64,000 bases of DNA from Balaenoptera acutorostrata. Lineage: Eukaryota > Chordata > Mammalia > Artiodactyla > Balaenopteridae. The DNA is taken from positions 1 through 64,000 of the forward strand of contig NW_026645873.1 of assembly GCF_949987535.1 (NCBI RefSeq), read 5' to 3'. The stretch's first letter is position 1. The number at the start of each line of letters is the position of its first letter. Both the position numbers and the translations under genes were made by a program. Of the stretch, positions 1-10,531 are shown piece by piece. The notes below the pieces were generated by a model. It was not told where the DNA came from. It did not search any database and saw nothing but the letters and a program-made list of their open reading frames with translations.

Positions 1-324
1 GTTCCATACAGGTTGCAATTTGACCTGAGGATGAACGGGAAGAGGGGGAACCAATGAGAGACTAGCTCTAGGGGTTGGGACAGGCACAGGTCACTCTATT
101 TTCCCATCAGGAAGAAGAATTAACCACAAGCTCATCCTGCGCCCCAGAACCAGAAGAGGGCCTGAAGCAATCCTGCACTTTTGCGGCCAGCTCCCAAAAG
201 AGCGACTGGAAAAATGGAGCTCAGGGGCACTGCAATTCACAAACCTGCAGAGTTATAAATGATAACTCTCGTCCACAAATATATTGAGGGAAGGCAACGA
301 AGAGGCTTTGAAAGCAAGGCAGAA

Positions 325-406
325 TTGCAGGAAACAGATTTCAGGAGGTAGATTCGAATCGCCTTGAAAGCACATGAAAAGCGACAAAACGGGGACAATG
401 ATGCCC
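325..406 (+). mobile_element. Possible LINE-1 ORF2 segment left of the palindrome (unit 1)
   Basis: GGCAGAATTGCAGGAAACAG followed by AAAGCACATGAAAAG resembles the stretch of L1 ORF2 that lies just upstream of the part found right of the palindrome. If correct, the palindrome sits inside the L1-derived sequence rather than at its edge. Similarity is weak by eye and could be chance. Confidence 0.45.
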
Positions 407-474
407 TTGGCCAAAAAGGGCGTATGCGTTTTTTCCTGAATTCAGGAAAAAACGCATACGCCCTTTTTGGCCAA
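407..474. repeat. Perfect 68-bp palindrome, GAATTC centre (unit 1)
   Basis: Two 34-bp arms with no spacer: TTGGCCAAAAAGGGCG starts the left arm and CGCCCTTTTTGGCCAA ends the right arm; the centre is between 440 and 441. Outside it, C at 406 faces C at 475, which breaks the symmetry. It could extrude as a cruciform in DNA or fold into a 34-bp hairpin if transcribed. The same form is in units 2, 3, 10, 12 and 13. The inverted symmetry also yields similar open frames on both strands here. Confidence 0.97.
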
Positions 475-1007
475 CCAAGCAACCTGGAAAGGCCAATCAG
501 CGCTCCAAAGAAGTCTCGCTTCCCAGCGGGCAAAAGGGCCATGCGGAAAAAAGTGTCCAAACCAAAAATGCAGGACCCGCCATGGAGAAATGGGAGCCTT
601 GCTACGCTGATGGGCGGGATGTAAATTGCCAACAGCCACTCTGGAGAAGTGTACGGTGTGTCCTGAAACATCTAAAAAAACACAGCTTGGAGAGCATAGG
701 GCACTTCCACTCATGGGCGTATAAATTGGGAAAACTAAAAATCACCAAGACACAGGCACCCCAAAGTTTAGGGCTGCTCTGTTGACAAGAACCCCCACTT
801 CATTACACCTTAAATATCCTAGGAAAGAGAAAAGTGGATAAAGAAGTTGTGGTCCTCATGTACAATGGAATATCACTCAGCCATGAAATCCACGTCATAA
901 GGCTAGTAGCAGCACGATGAGTGGATTTAGGTACGTCGATTCTAAGTGAAATAAGTCACACAGAAAAAAACAATTATCATAAGATATCACTTATAGAGGG
1001 AATGTAA
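475..1007 (+). pseudogene. Degenerate 3' end of LINE-1 ORF2 (unit 1; repeated in every monomer)
   Basis: Known: L1 ORF2 encodes the endonuclease/reverse transcriptase of autonomous retrotransposons; only its C-terminal end is represented here, without the catalytic domains. Seen: GATGTAAATTG, GCCACTCTGGAG, CACCCCAAAG, GGATAAAGAAGTTGTGG, ACAATGGAATATCACTC and AAGTGAAATAAGTCACAC occur in the order and rough spacing I recall for mammalian L1. The equivalent of the ORF2 stop is the TAA at 1005-1007. Frame remnants can be read (WIKK, TMEYHSA in one frame; YNGISLSH in another), but several stops and frameshifts break it, so it is not a gene. The type resembles cetartiodactyl or horse L1 more than primate L1. 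Confidence 0.85.
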
Positions 1008-1350
1008 AAACCGCTACACTTGAACTGAATTACAAAACAGAACAGAGTCACACGTTTAGAAAACACACTATGGCTGCTGAACGGGAAAGGTGAGGTGGGG
1101 TGATGCATAAAACAAGGGTTTCAAATTAGCTCCGATACCGTTCCATAAACCCAATATGTAGTAGACAAGACCTACTCCTTGCTCAGTGAACTGGACTCAA
1201 CACCCCCTATTCAACGCACAAGAATATATCTGACTAGTAAGAATCTTCAAACCTATGTATTGATATCTCTCTGTAAGTGAGTCAAGGGGGTGTAGAGCGG
1301 CATAAACACAGCCGTGAAAAGCAGCTAAACCCCATTATAAAAATAAATTA
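1008..1350 (+). mobile_element. LINE-1 3' UTR-derived segment (unit 1; repeated in every monomer)
   Basis: It follows the ORF2 remnant in normal L1 order. Recognisable pieces are ACAAAACAGAACAGAGTCAC, TATGGCTGCTGAACGGG, GACAAGACCTACTCC, CAGTGAACTGGACTC and GAATCTTCAAACCTATGTA, ending in an A/T-rich stretch (AAAAATAAATTAC) where the L1 poly(A) tail would begin. No clear poly(A) or target-site duplication remains, so the insertion predates amplification. The right-hand limit is uncertain by about 30 bp. Confidence 0.78.
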
Positions 1351-2082
1351 CTTTTCAAAACCCGTGAAACAAAGACAGTGAAAGAGAGAGAAATTCTTAC
1401 AAAATTCGTTCAGGGGCTGTGATGCAACCTGGATTGACCATATCTAGACCCACAGCTGATTGAGACATAAGGGTGGACACTCTTGGGGCTGAGAGGTTTG
1501 GTGAGGTTCCGTGAGCCAACGCAGACCCTTTAAAGTAATACTGCATGGTACCCATCCCATGGGTCCCAAATCTCCAGGTTCAAGGGCATCTTCCTACGTC
1601 GAAAACATGCATGAGAAACCCAGAAGATGGTACACCGTGTGATCGGGAAAGGTTTCTAAAACGCACCTCATTTCTCATCTCCTTGTGCTCGGGTTCGCCA
1701 TTCCAGCCGCTTTACTAGCCATCTCCCTCCTTGGAGAATCAGCACCTTTAACCTCCTGTTCCATACAGGTTGCAATTTGACCTGAGGATGAACGGGAAGA
1801 GGGGGAACCAATGAGAGACTAGCTCTAGGGGTTGGGACAGGCACAGGTCACTCTATTTTCCCATCAGGAAGAAGAATTAACCACAAGCTCATCCTGCGCC
1901 CCAGAACCAGAAGAGGGCCTGAAGCAATCCTGCACTTTTGCGGCCAGCTCCCAAAAGAGCGACTGGAAAAATGGAGCTCAGGGGCACTGCAATTCACAAA
2001 CCTGCAGAGTTATAAATGATAACTCTCGTCCACAAATATATTGAGGGAAGGCAACGAAGAGGCTTTGAAAGCAAGGCAGAAT
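1351..2082. other. Unrecognised part of the monomer (shown across the unit 1/unit 2 junction)
   Basis: About 730 bp between the end of the L1 3' UTR piece and the next L1-like piece; it recurs at every junction. It contains AGAGAGAGAAATTC just after the L1 end, the self-complementary CCCATGGG at about 1557-1564 and the C-run that varies in length between units. The open frames in it are short and I recognise no gene or repeat family. It may be older L1 sequence too degenerate to see, or unrelated DNA next to the founding insertion. Confidence 0.6.
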
Positions 2083-3514
2083 TGCAGGAAACAGATTTCA
2101 GGAGGTAGATTCGAATCGCCTTGAAAGCACATGAAAAGCGACAAAACGGGGACAATGATGCCCTTGGCCAAAAAGGGCGTATGCGTTTTTTCCTGAATTC
2201 AGGAAAAAACGCATACGCCCTTTTTGGCCAACCAAGCAACCTGGAAAGGCCAATCAGCGCTCCAAAGAAGTCTCGCTTCCCAGCGGGCAAAAGGGCCATG
2301 CGGAAAAAAGTGTCCAAACCAAAAATGCAGGACCCGCCATGGAGAAATGGGAGCCTTGCTACGCTGATGGGCGGGATGTAAATTGCCAACAGCCACTCTG
2401 GAGAAGTGTACGGTGTGTCCTGAAACATCTAAAAAAACACAGCTTGGAGAGCATAGGGCACTTCCACTCATGGGCGTATAAATTGGGAAAACTAAAAATC
2501 ACCAAGACACAGGCACCCCAAAGTTTAGGGCTGCTCTGTTGACAAGAACCCCCACTTCATTACACCTTAAATATCCTAGGAAAGAGAAAAGTGGATAAAG
2601 AAGTTGTGGTCCTCATGTACAATGGAATATCACTCAGCCATGAAATCCACGTCATAAGGCTAGTAGCAGCACGATGAGTGGATTTAGGTACGTCGATTCT
2701 AAGTGAAATAAGTCACACAGAAAAAGACAATTATCATAAGATATCACTTATAGAGGGAATGTAAAAACCGCTACACTTGAACTGAATTACAAAACAGAAC
2801 AGAGTCACACGTTTAGAAAACACACTATGGCTGCTGAACGGGAAAGGTGAGGTGGGGTGATGCATAAAACAAGGGTTTCAAATTAGCTCCGATACCGTTC
2901 CATAAACCCAATATGTAGTAGACAAGACCTACTCCTTGCTCAGTGAACTGGACTCAACACCCCCTATTCAACGCACAAGAATATATCTGACTAGTAAGAA
3001 TCTTCAAACCTATGTATTGATATCTCTCTGTAAGTGAGTCAAGGGGGTGTAGAGCGGCATAAACACAGCCGTGAAAAGCAGCTAAACCCCATTATAAAAA
3101 TAAATTACTTTTCAAAACCCGTGAAACAAAGACAGTGAAAGAGAGAGAAATTCTTACAAAATTCGTTCAGGGGCTGTGATGCAACCTGGATTGACCATAT
3201 CTAGACCCACAGCTGATTGAGACATAAGGGTGGACACTCTTGGGGCTGAGAGGTTTGGTGAGGTTCCGTGAGCCAACGCAGACCCTTTAAAGTAATACTG
3301 CATGGTACCCATCCCATGGGTCCCAAATCTCCAGGTTCAAGGGCATCTTCCTACGTCGAAAACATGCATGAGAAACCCAGAAGATGGTACACCGTGTGAT
3401 CGGGAAAGGTTTCTAAAACGCACCTCATTTCTCATCTCCTTGTGCTCGGGTTCGCCATTCCAGCCGCTTTACTAGCCATCTCCCTCCTTGGAGAATCAGC
3501 ACCTTTAACCTCCT
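1758..3514 (+). repeat. Satellite monomer 2
   Basis: 1757 bp. Perfect 68-bp palindrome at 2164-2231 with a GAATTC centre. Almost identical to unit 1 throughout, including the tail (CAACGCACAAG in the L1 3' UTR), so the two are very recent copies. Confidence 0.95.
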
Positions 3515-5271
3515 GTTCCATACAGGTTGCAATTTGACCTGAGGATGAACGGGAAGAGGGGGAACCAATGAGAGACTAGCTCTAGGGGTTGGGACAGGCA
3601 CAGGTCACTCTATTTTCCCATCAGGAAGAAGAATTAACCACAAGCTCATCCTGCGCCCCAGAACCAGAAGAGGGCCTGAAGCAATCCTGCACTTTTGCGG
3701 CCAGCTCCCAAAAGAGCGACTGGAAAAATGGAGCTCAGGGGCACTGCAATTCACAAACCTGCAGAGTTATAAATGATAACTCTCGTCCACAAATATATTG
3801 AGGGAAGGCAACGAAGAGGCTTTGAAAGCAAGGCAGAATTGCAGGAAACAGATTTCAGGAGGTAGATTCGAATCGCCTTGAAAGCACATGAAAAGCGACA
3901 AAACGGGGACAATGATGCCCTTGGCCAAAAAGGGCGTATGCGTTTTTTCCTGAATTCAGGAAAAAACGCATACGCCCTTTTTGGCCAACCAAGCAACCTG
4001 GAAAGGCCAATCAGCGCTCCAAAGAAGTCTCGCTTCCCAGCGGGCAAAAGGGCCATGCGGAAAAAAGTGTCCAAACCAAAAATGCAGGACCCGCCATGGA
4101 GAAATGGGAGCCTTGCTACGCTGATGGGCGGGATGTAAATTGCCAACAGCCACTCTGGAGAAGTGTACGGTGTGTCCTGAAACATCTAAAAAAACACAGC
4201 TTGGAGAGCATAGGGCACTTCCACTCATGGGCGTATAAATTGGGAAAACTAAAAATCACCAAGACACAGGCACCCCAAAGTTTAGGGCTGCTCTGTTGAC
4301 AAGAACCCCCACTTCATTACACCTTAAATATCCTAGGAAAGAGAAAAGTGGATAAAGAAGTTGTGGTCCTCATGTACAATGGAATATCACTCAGCCATGA
4401 AATCCACGTCATAAGGCTAGTAGCAGCACGATGAGTGGATTTAGGTACGTCGATTCTAAGTGAAATAAGTCACACAGAAAAAGACAATTATCATAAGATA
4501 TCACTTATAGAGGGAATGTAAAAACCGCTACACTTGAACTGAATTACAAAACAGAACAGAGTCACACGTTTAGAAAACACACTATGGCTGCTGAACGGGA
4601 AAGGTGAGGTGGGGTGATGCATAAAACAAGGGTTTCAAATTAGCTCCGATACCGTTCCATAAACCCAATATGTAGTAGACAAGACCTACTCCTTGCTCAG
4701 TGAACTGGACTCAACACCCCCTATTCACCGCAGAAGAATATATCTGACTAGTAAGAATCTTCAAACCTATGTATTGATATCGCTCTGTAAGTGAGTCAAG
4801 GGGGTGTAAAGCGGCATAAACACAGCCGTGAAAAGCAGCTAAACCCCATTATAAAAATAAATTACTTTTCAAAACCCGTGAAACAAAGACAGTGAAAAAG
4901 AGAGATATTCTTACAAAATTCGTTCAGGGGCTGTGATGCAACCTGGATTGACCATATCTAGACCCACACCTGATTGAGACATAAGGGTGGACACTCTTGG
5001 GGCTGAGAGGTTTGGTGAGGTTGCGTCAGCCAATGCAGACCCTTTAAAGTAATACTGCATGGAACCCATCCCATGGGTCCCAAATCTCCAGGTTCAAGGG
5101 CATCTTCCTACGTCGAAAACATGCATGAGAAACCCAGAAGATGGTACACCGTGTGATCGGGAAAGGTTTCTAAAACGCACCTCATTTCTCATCTCCTTGT
5201 GCTCGGGTTCGCCATTCCAGCCGCTTTACTAGGCATCTCCCTCCTTGGAGAATCAGCACCTTTAACCTCCT
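3515..5271 (+). repeat. Satellite monomer 3 (mosaic tail)
   Basis: 1757 bp. Perfect 68-bp palindrome at 3921-3988. The unit matches unit 2 to about 4726, then changes to the tail type of units 8, 10 and 12 (CACCGCAGAAG, GATATCGCTCTG, AAAAAGAGAGATATTC, CCCACACCTG). This is a switch point inside the L1 3' UTR part. Confidence 0.93.
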
Positions 5272-7021
5272 GTTCCGTACAGGTTGCAATTTGTCCTGAG
5301 GATGAACGGGAAGAGGGGGAACCATTGAGAGACTAGCTGTAGGTGTTGGGACAGGCACAGGTCACTCTATTTTCCCATCAGGAAGAAGAATTAACCACCA
5401 GCTCAGCCTGCCCCCAGAACCAGAAGAGGGCCTGAAGCAATCCTGCACTTTTGCGGCCAGCTCCCAAAAAAGCGACTGGAAAAATGGAGCGCAGGGGCAC
5501 TGCAATTCACAAACCTGCAGAGTTATAAATGAAAACTCTCGTCCACAAATATATTGAGGGAAGGCAACGAAGAGGCTTTGAAAGCAAGGCAGAATTGCAG
5601 GAAACAGATTTCAGGAGGTAGATTCGAATCGCCTTGAAAGCTCATGAAAAGCGGCAAAACGGGGACAATGATGCCCTTGGCCAAAAAGGGCGTATGCGTT
5701 TTTTCCTGAATATATTCAGGAAAAAACGCATACGCCCTTTTTGGCCAACCAAGCAACCTGGAAAGGCAAATCAGCGCTCCAAAGAAGTCTCGCTTCCCAG
5801 CGGGCAAAAGGGCCATGCGGAAAAAAGTGTCCAAACCAGAAATGCAGGACCGGCCATGGAGAAATGGGAGCCTTGCTACGCTGATGGGCGGGATGTAAAT
5901 TGCCAACAGCCACTCTGGAGAAGTGTACGGTGTGTCCTGAAACATCTAAAAAACACAGCTTGGAGAGCATAGGGCACTTCCACTCATGGGCGTATAAATT
6001 GGGAAAACTAAAAATCAGCAAGACACAGGCACCCCAAAGTTTAGGGCTGCTCTGTTGACAAGAACCCCCACTTCATTACACCTTAAATATCCTAGGAAAG
6101 AGAAAAGTGGATAACGAAGTTGTGGTCCTCATGTACAATGGAATATCACTCAGCCATGAAATCCACGTCATAAGGCTAGTAGCAGCACGATGAGTGGATT
6201 TAGGTACGACGATTCTTAGTCACACAGAAAAAGACACTTATCATAAGATATCACTTATAGAGGGAATGTAAAAACCGCTACACTTGAACTGAATTACAAA
6301 ACAGAACAGAGTCACACGTTCAGAAAACACACTATGGCTGCTGAACGGGAACGGTGAGGTGGGGTGATGCATAAAACAAGGGTTTCAAATTAGCTCCGAT
6401 ACCGTTCCATAAACCCAATATGTAGTAGACAAGACCTACTCCTTGCTCAGTGAACTGGACTCAACACCCCCTATTCACCGCACAAGAATATATCTGACTA
6501 CTAAGAATCTTCAAACCTATGTATTGATATCTCTCTGTAAGTGAGTCAAGGGGGTGTAAAGCGGCATAAACACAGCCGTGAAAAGCAGCTAAACCCCATT
6601 ATAAAAATAAATTACTTTTCAAATCCCATGAAACAAAGACAGTGAAAGAGAGAGAAATTCTTACAAAATTCGTTCAGGGGCTGTGATGCAACCTGGATTG
6701 ACCATATCTAGACCCACAGCTGATTGAGACATAAGGGTGGACACTCTTGGGGCTGAGAGGTTTGGTGAGGTTCCGTGAGCCAACGCAGACCCTTTAAAGT
6801 AATACGGCATGGTACCCATCCCATGGGTCCCAAATCTCCAGGTTCAAGGGCATCTTCCTACGTCGAAAACATGCATGAGAAACCCAGAAGATGGTACACC
6901 GTGTGATCGGGAAAGGTTTCTAAAACGCACCTCATTTCTCATCTCCTTGTGCTCGGGTTCGCCATTCCAGCCGCTTTACTAGGCATCTCCCTCCTTGGAG
7001 AATCAGCACCTTTAACCTCCT
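5272..7021 (+). repeat. Satellite monomer 4
   Basis: 1750 bp. Perfect 72-bp palindrome at 5677-5748 with a GAATATATTC centre. It carries a 9-bp deletion near 6217 (GATTCTTAGTCAC instead of the longer form with GAAATAAG), shared with units 5, 7, 9 and 11, and one C fewer in the C-run near 5410. Confidence 0.94.
5677..5748. repeat. Perfect 72-bp palindrome, GAATATATTC centre (unit 4)
   Basis: The major form, with four extra bases (TATA) exactly at the centre, so symmetry is kept. Thirty-one of 37 units have this centre, though some have damaged arms. Perfect copies are in units 4, 8, 17, 18, 20, 22, 23, 26, 28, 31, 32 and 34-36, plus unit 37 with one extra pair. Confidence 0.97.
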
Positions 7022-8771
7022 GTTCCGTACAGGTTGCAATTTGTCCTGAGGATGAACGGGAAGAGGGGGAACCATTGAGAGACTAGCTCTAGGGGTTGGG
7101 ACAGGCACAGGTCACTCTATTTTCCCATCAGGAAGAAGAATTAACCACCAGCTCAGCCTGCCCCCAGAACCAGAAGAGGGCCTGAAGCAATCCTGCACTT
7201 TTGCGGCCAGCTCCCAAAAAAGCGACTGGAAAAATGGAGCGCAGGGGCACTGCAATTCACAAACCTGCAGAGTTATAAATGAAAACTCTCGTCCACAAAT
7301 ATATTGAGGGAAGGCAACGAAGAGGCTTTGAAAGCAAGGCAGAATTGCAGGAAACAGATTTCAGGAGGTAGATTCGAATCGCCTTGAAAGCTCATGAAAA
7401 GCGGCAAAACGGGGACAATGATGCCCTTGGCCAAAAAGGGCGTATGCGTTTTTTCCTGAATATATTCAGGGAAAAACGCATACGCCCTTTTTGGCCAACC
7501 AAGCAACCTGGAAAGGCAAATCAGCGCTCCAAAGAAGTCTCGCTTCCCAGCGGGCAAAAGGGCCATGCGGAAAAAAGTGTCCAAACCAGAAATGCAGGAC
7601 CGGCCATGGAGAAATGGGAGCCTTACTACGCTGATGGGCGGGATGTAAATTGCCAACAGCCACTCTGGAGAAGTGTACGGTGTGTCCTGAAACATCTAAA
7701 AAACACAGCTTGGAGAGCATAGGGCACTTCCACTCATGGGCGTATAAATTGGGAAAACTAAAAATCAGCAAGACACAGGCACCCCAAAGTTTAGGGCTGC
7801 TCTGTTGACAAGAACCCCCACTTCATTACACCTTAAATATCCTAGGAAAGAGAAAAGTGGATAACGAAGTTGTGGTCCTCATGTACAATGGAATATCACT
7901 CAGCCATGAAATCCACGTCATAAGGCTAGTAGCAGCACGATGAGTGGATTTAGGTACGACGATTCTTAGTCACACAGAAAAAGACACTTATCATAAGATA
8001 TCACTTATAGAGGGAATGTAAAAACCGCTACACTTGAACTGAATTACAAAACAGAACAGAATCACACGTTCAGAAAACACACTATGGCTGCTGAACGGGA
8101 ACGGTGAGGTGGGGTGATGCATAAAACAAGGGTTTCAAATTAGCTCCGACACCGTTCCATAAACCCAATATGTAGTAGACAAGACCTACTCCTTGCTCAG
8201 TGAACTGGACTCAACACCCCCTATTCACCGCACAAGAATATATCTGACTAGTAAGAATCTTCAAACCTATGTATTGATATCTCTCTGTAAGTGAGTCAAG
8301 GGGGTGTAAAGCGGCATAAACACAGCCGTGAAAAGCAGCTAAACCCCATTATAAAAATAAATTACTTTTCAAATCCCGTGAAACAAAGACAGTGAAAGAG
8401 AGAGAAATTCTTATAAAATTCGTTCAGGGGCTGTGATGCAACCTGGATTGACCATATCTAGACCCACAGCTGATTGAGACATAAGGGTGGACACTCTTGG
8501 GGCTGAGAGGTTTGGTGAGGTTCCGTGAGCCAACGCAGACCCTTTAAAGTAATACGGCATGGTACCCATCCCATGGGTCCCAAATCTCCAGGTTCAAGGG
8601 CATCTTCCTACGTCGAAAACATGCATGAGAAACCCAGAAGATGGTACACCGTGTGATCGGGAAAGGTTTCTAAAACGCACCTCATTTCTCATCTCCTTGT
8701 GCTCGGGTTCGCCATTCCAGCCGCTTTACTAGCCATCTCCCTCCTTGGAGAATCAGCACCTTTAACCTCCT
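7022..8771 (+). repeat. Satellite monomer 5
   Basis: 1750 bp, a close copy of unit 4 with the same 9-bp deletion. The palindrome at 7427-7498 has a one-sided change in the right arm (CAGGGAAAAA instead of CAGGAAAAAA). Confidence 0.94.
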
Positions 8772-10531
8772 GTTCCGTACAGGTTGCAATTTTTCCTGAG
8801 GATGTACGGGAAGAGGGGGAACCAATGAGAGACTAGCTCTAGGGATTGGGACAGGCACAGGTCACTCTATTTTCCCATCAGGAAGAAGAATTAACCACAA
8901 GCTCAGCCTGCCCCCCAGAACCAGAAGAGGGCCTGAAGCAATCCTGCACTTTTGCGGCCAGCTCCCAGAAAAGCGAATGGAAAAATGGAGCTCGGGGGCA
9001 CTGCAATTCACAAACCTGCAGAGTTATAAATGATAACTCTCGTCCACAAATATATTGAGGGAAGGCAACGAAGAGGCTTTGAAAGCAAGGCAGAATTGCA
9101 GGAAACAGATTTCAGGAGGTAGATTCGAATCGCCTTGAAAGCACATGAAAAGCGGCAAAACGTGGACAATGATGCCCTTGGCCAAAAGGGGCGTATGCGT
9201 TTTTTCCTGAATATATTCAGGAAAAAACGCATACGCCCTTTTTGGCCAACCAAGCAACCTGGAAAGGCAAATCAGCGCTCCAAAGAAGTCTCGCTTCCCA
9301 GCGGGCAAAAGGGCCATGCGGAAAAAAGTGTCCAAACCAGAAATGCAGGAACGGCCATGGAGAAATGGGAGCCTTGCTACGCAGATGGGCGGTATGTAAA
9401 TTGCCAACAGCCACTCTGGAGAAGTGTACGGTGTGTCCTGAAACATCTAAAAAGCACAGCTTGGAGAGCATAGGGCACTTCCACTCATGGGCGTATAAAT
9501 TGGGAAAACGAAAAATCAGCAAGACACAGGCACCCCAAAGTTTAGGGCTGCTCTGTTGACAAGAACCCCCACTTCATTACACCTTAAATATCCTAGGAAA
9601 GAGAAAAGTGGATAACGAAGTTGTGGTCCTCATGTACAATGGAATATCACTCAGCCATGAAATCCACGTCATAAGGCTAGTAGCAGTACGATGAGTGGAT
9701 TTAGCTACGACGATTCTAAGTGAAATAAGTCACACAGGAAAAGACACTTATCATAAGATATCACTTATAGAGGGAATGTAAAAACCGCTACACTTGAACT
9801 GAATTACAAAACAGAACAGAGTCACACGTTCAGAAAACACACTATGGCTGCTGAACGGGAACGGTGAGGTGGGGTGATGCATAAAACAAGGGTTTCAAAT
9901 TAGCTCCGATACCGTTCCATAAACCCAATATGTAGTAGACAAGACCTACTCCTTGCTCAGTGAACTGGACTCAACACCCCCTATTCACCGCACAAGAATA
10001 TATCTGACTAGTAAGAATCTTCAAACCTATGTATTGATATCTCTCTGTAAGTGAGTCAAGGGGGTGTAGAGCGGCATAAACACAGCCGTGAAAAGCAGCT
10101 AAACCCCATTATAAAAATAAATTACTTTTCAAAACCCGTGAAACAAAGACAGTGAAAGAGAGAGAAATTCTTACAAAATTCGTTCAGGGGCTGTGATGCA
10201 ACCTGGATTGACCATATCTAGACCCACAGCTGATTGAGACATAAGGGTGGACACTCTTGGGGCTGAGAGGTTTGGTGAGGTTCCGTGAGCCAACGCAGAC
10301 CCTTTAAAGTAATACTGCATGGTACCCATCCCATGGGTCCCAAATCTCCAGGTTCAAGGGCATCTTCCTACGTCGAAAACATGCATGAGAAACCCAGAAG
10401 ATGGTACACCGTGTGATCGGGAAAGGTTTCTAAAACGCACCTCATTTCTCATCTCCTTGTGCTCGGGTTCGCCATTCCAGCCGCTTTACTATCCATCTCC
10501 CTCCTTGGAGAATCAGCACCTTTAACCTCCT
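8772..10531 (+). repeat. Satellite monomer 6
   Basis: 1760 bp. It has GATGTACGGG, AGGGATTGGG and GCTCGGGGG, shared with unit 7 and not seen elsewhere. The 9-bp segment missing from unit 5 is present. The palindrome at 9178-9249 has one mismatch in the left arm (CCAAAAGGGG). Confidence 0.94.

Larger units (their letters stand above)
1..1757 (+). repeat. Satellite monomer 1 (reference unit)
   Basis: 1757 bp. The palindrome at 407-474 is a perfect 68-mer centred on GAATTC. I see only one difference from unit 2: A at 969 where unit 2 has G. Reference layout: unrecognised 1-~325, weak L1 ~325-406, palindrome, L1 ORF2 475-1007, L1 3' UTR 1008-~1350, unrecognised to 1757. Confidence 0.95.
1..4726 (+). 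repeat. Near-identical run, units 1 to 3 (1757-bp spacing)
   Basis: Units 1, 2 and most of 3 keep exact 1757-bp spacing and share the GAATTC palindrome, CTCATCCTGCGCCCC and the AGCGACAAAACGGGG stretch. I saw a single difference between units 1 and 2. Very recent duplication or homogenisation. Confidence 0.9.

Noticed and set aside
75..287. 70-71-codon plus-strand frame near the start of most units
   Set aside because: Short, lost in several units through a single-base change in the C-run (units 4, 5, 9, 11, 23, 31), and with no recognisable domain.
348..364. tRNA gene suggested by GATTCGAATCG (T-loop-like)
   Set aside because: No acceptor, anticodon or D-arm pairing can be built around it.
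407..474. Rho-independent terminator (hairpin with T-runs)
   Set aside because: The T-runs lie inside the stem and the sequence is mammalian satellite; bacterial termination does not apply.
364..624. Plus-strand open frames of 86-141 codons over the palindrome and L1 part
   Set aside because: The frame shifts between units with the TATA insertion and poly(A) indels. The peptides around the palindrome mirror the other strand because of the symmetry. No selection for a frame is visible.
237..671. Minus-strand open frame of 140-194 codons recurring in every unit
   Set aside because: It crosses the palindrome and runs antisense to the L1 remnant. Its length varies with one-base indels, and it exists because the monomer is repeated; no codon-like pattern of change, no known domain.
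1..1757. CENP-B box in the monomer
   Set aside because: I looked for the TTCG-N4-A-N2-CGGG pattern on both strands. TTCGTTCAGGGG and TTCGAATCGCC fail at required positions. A motif scan would be decisive.
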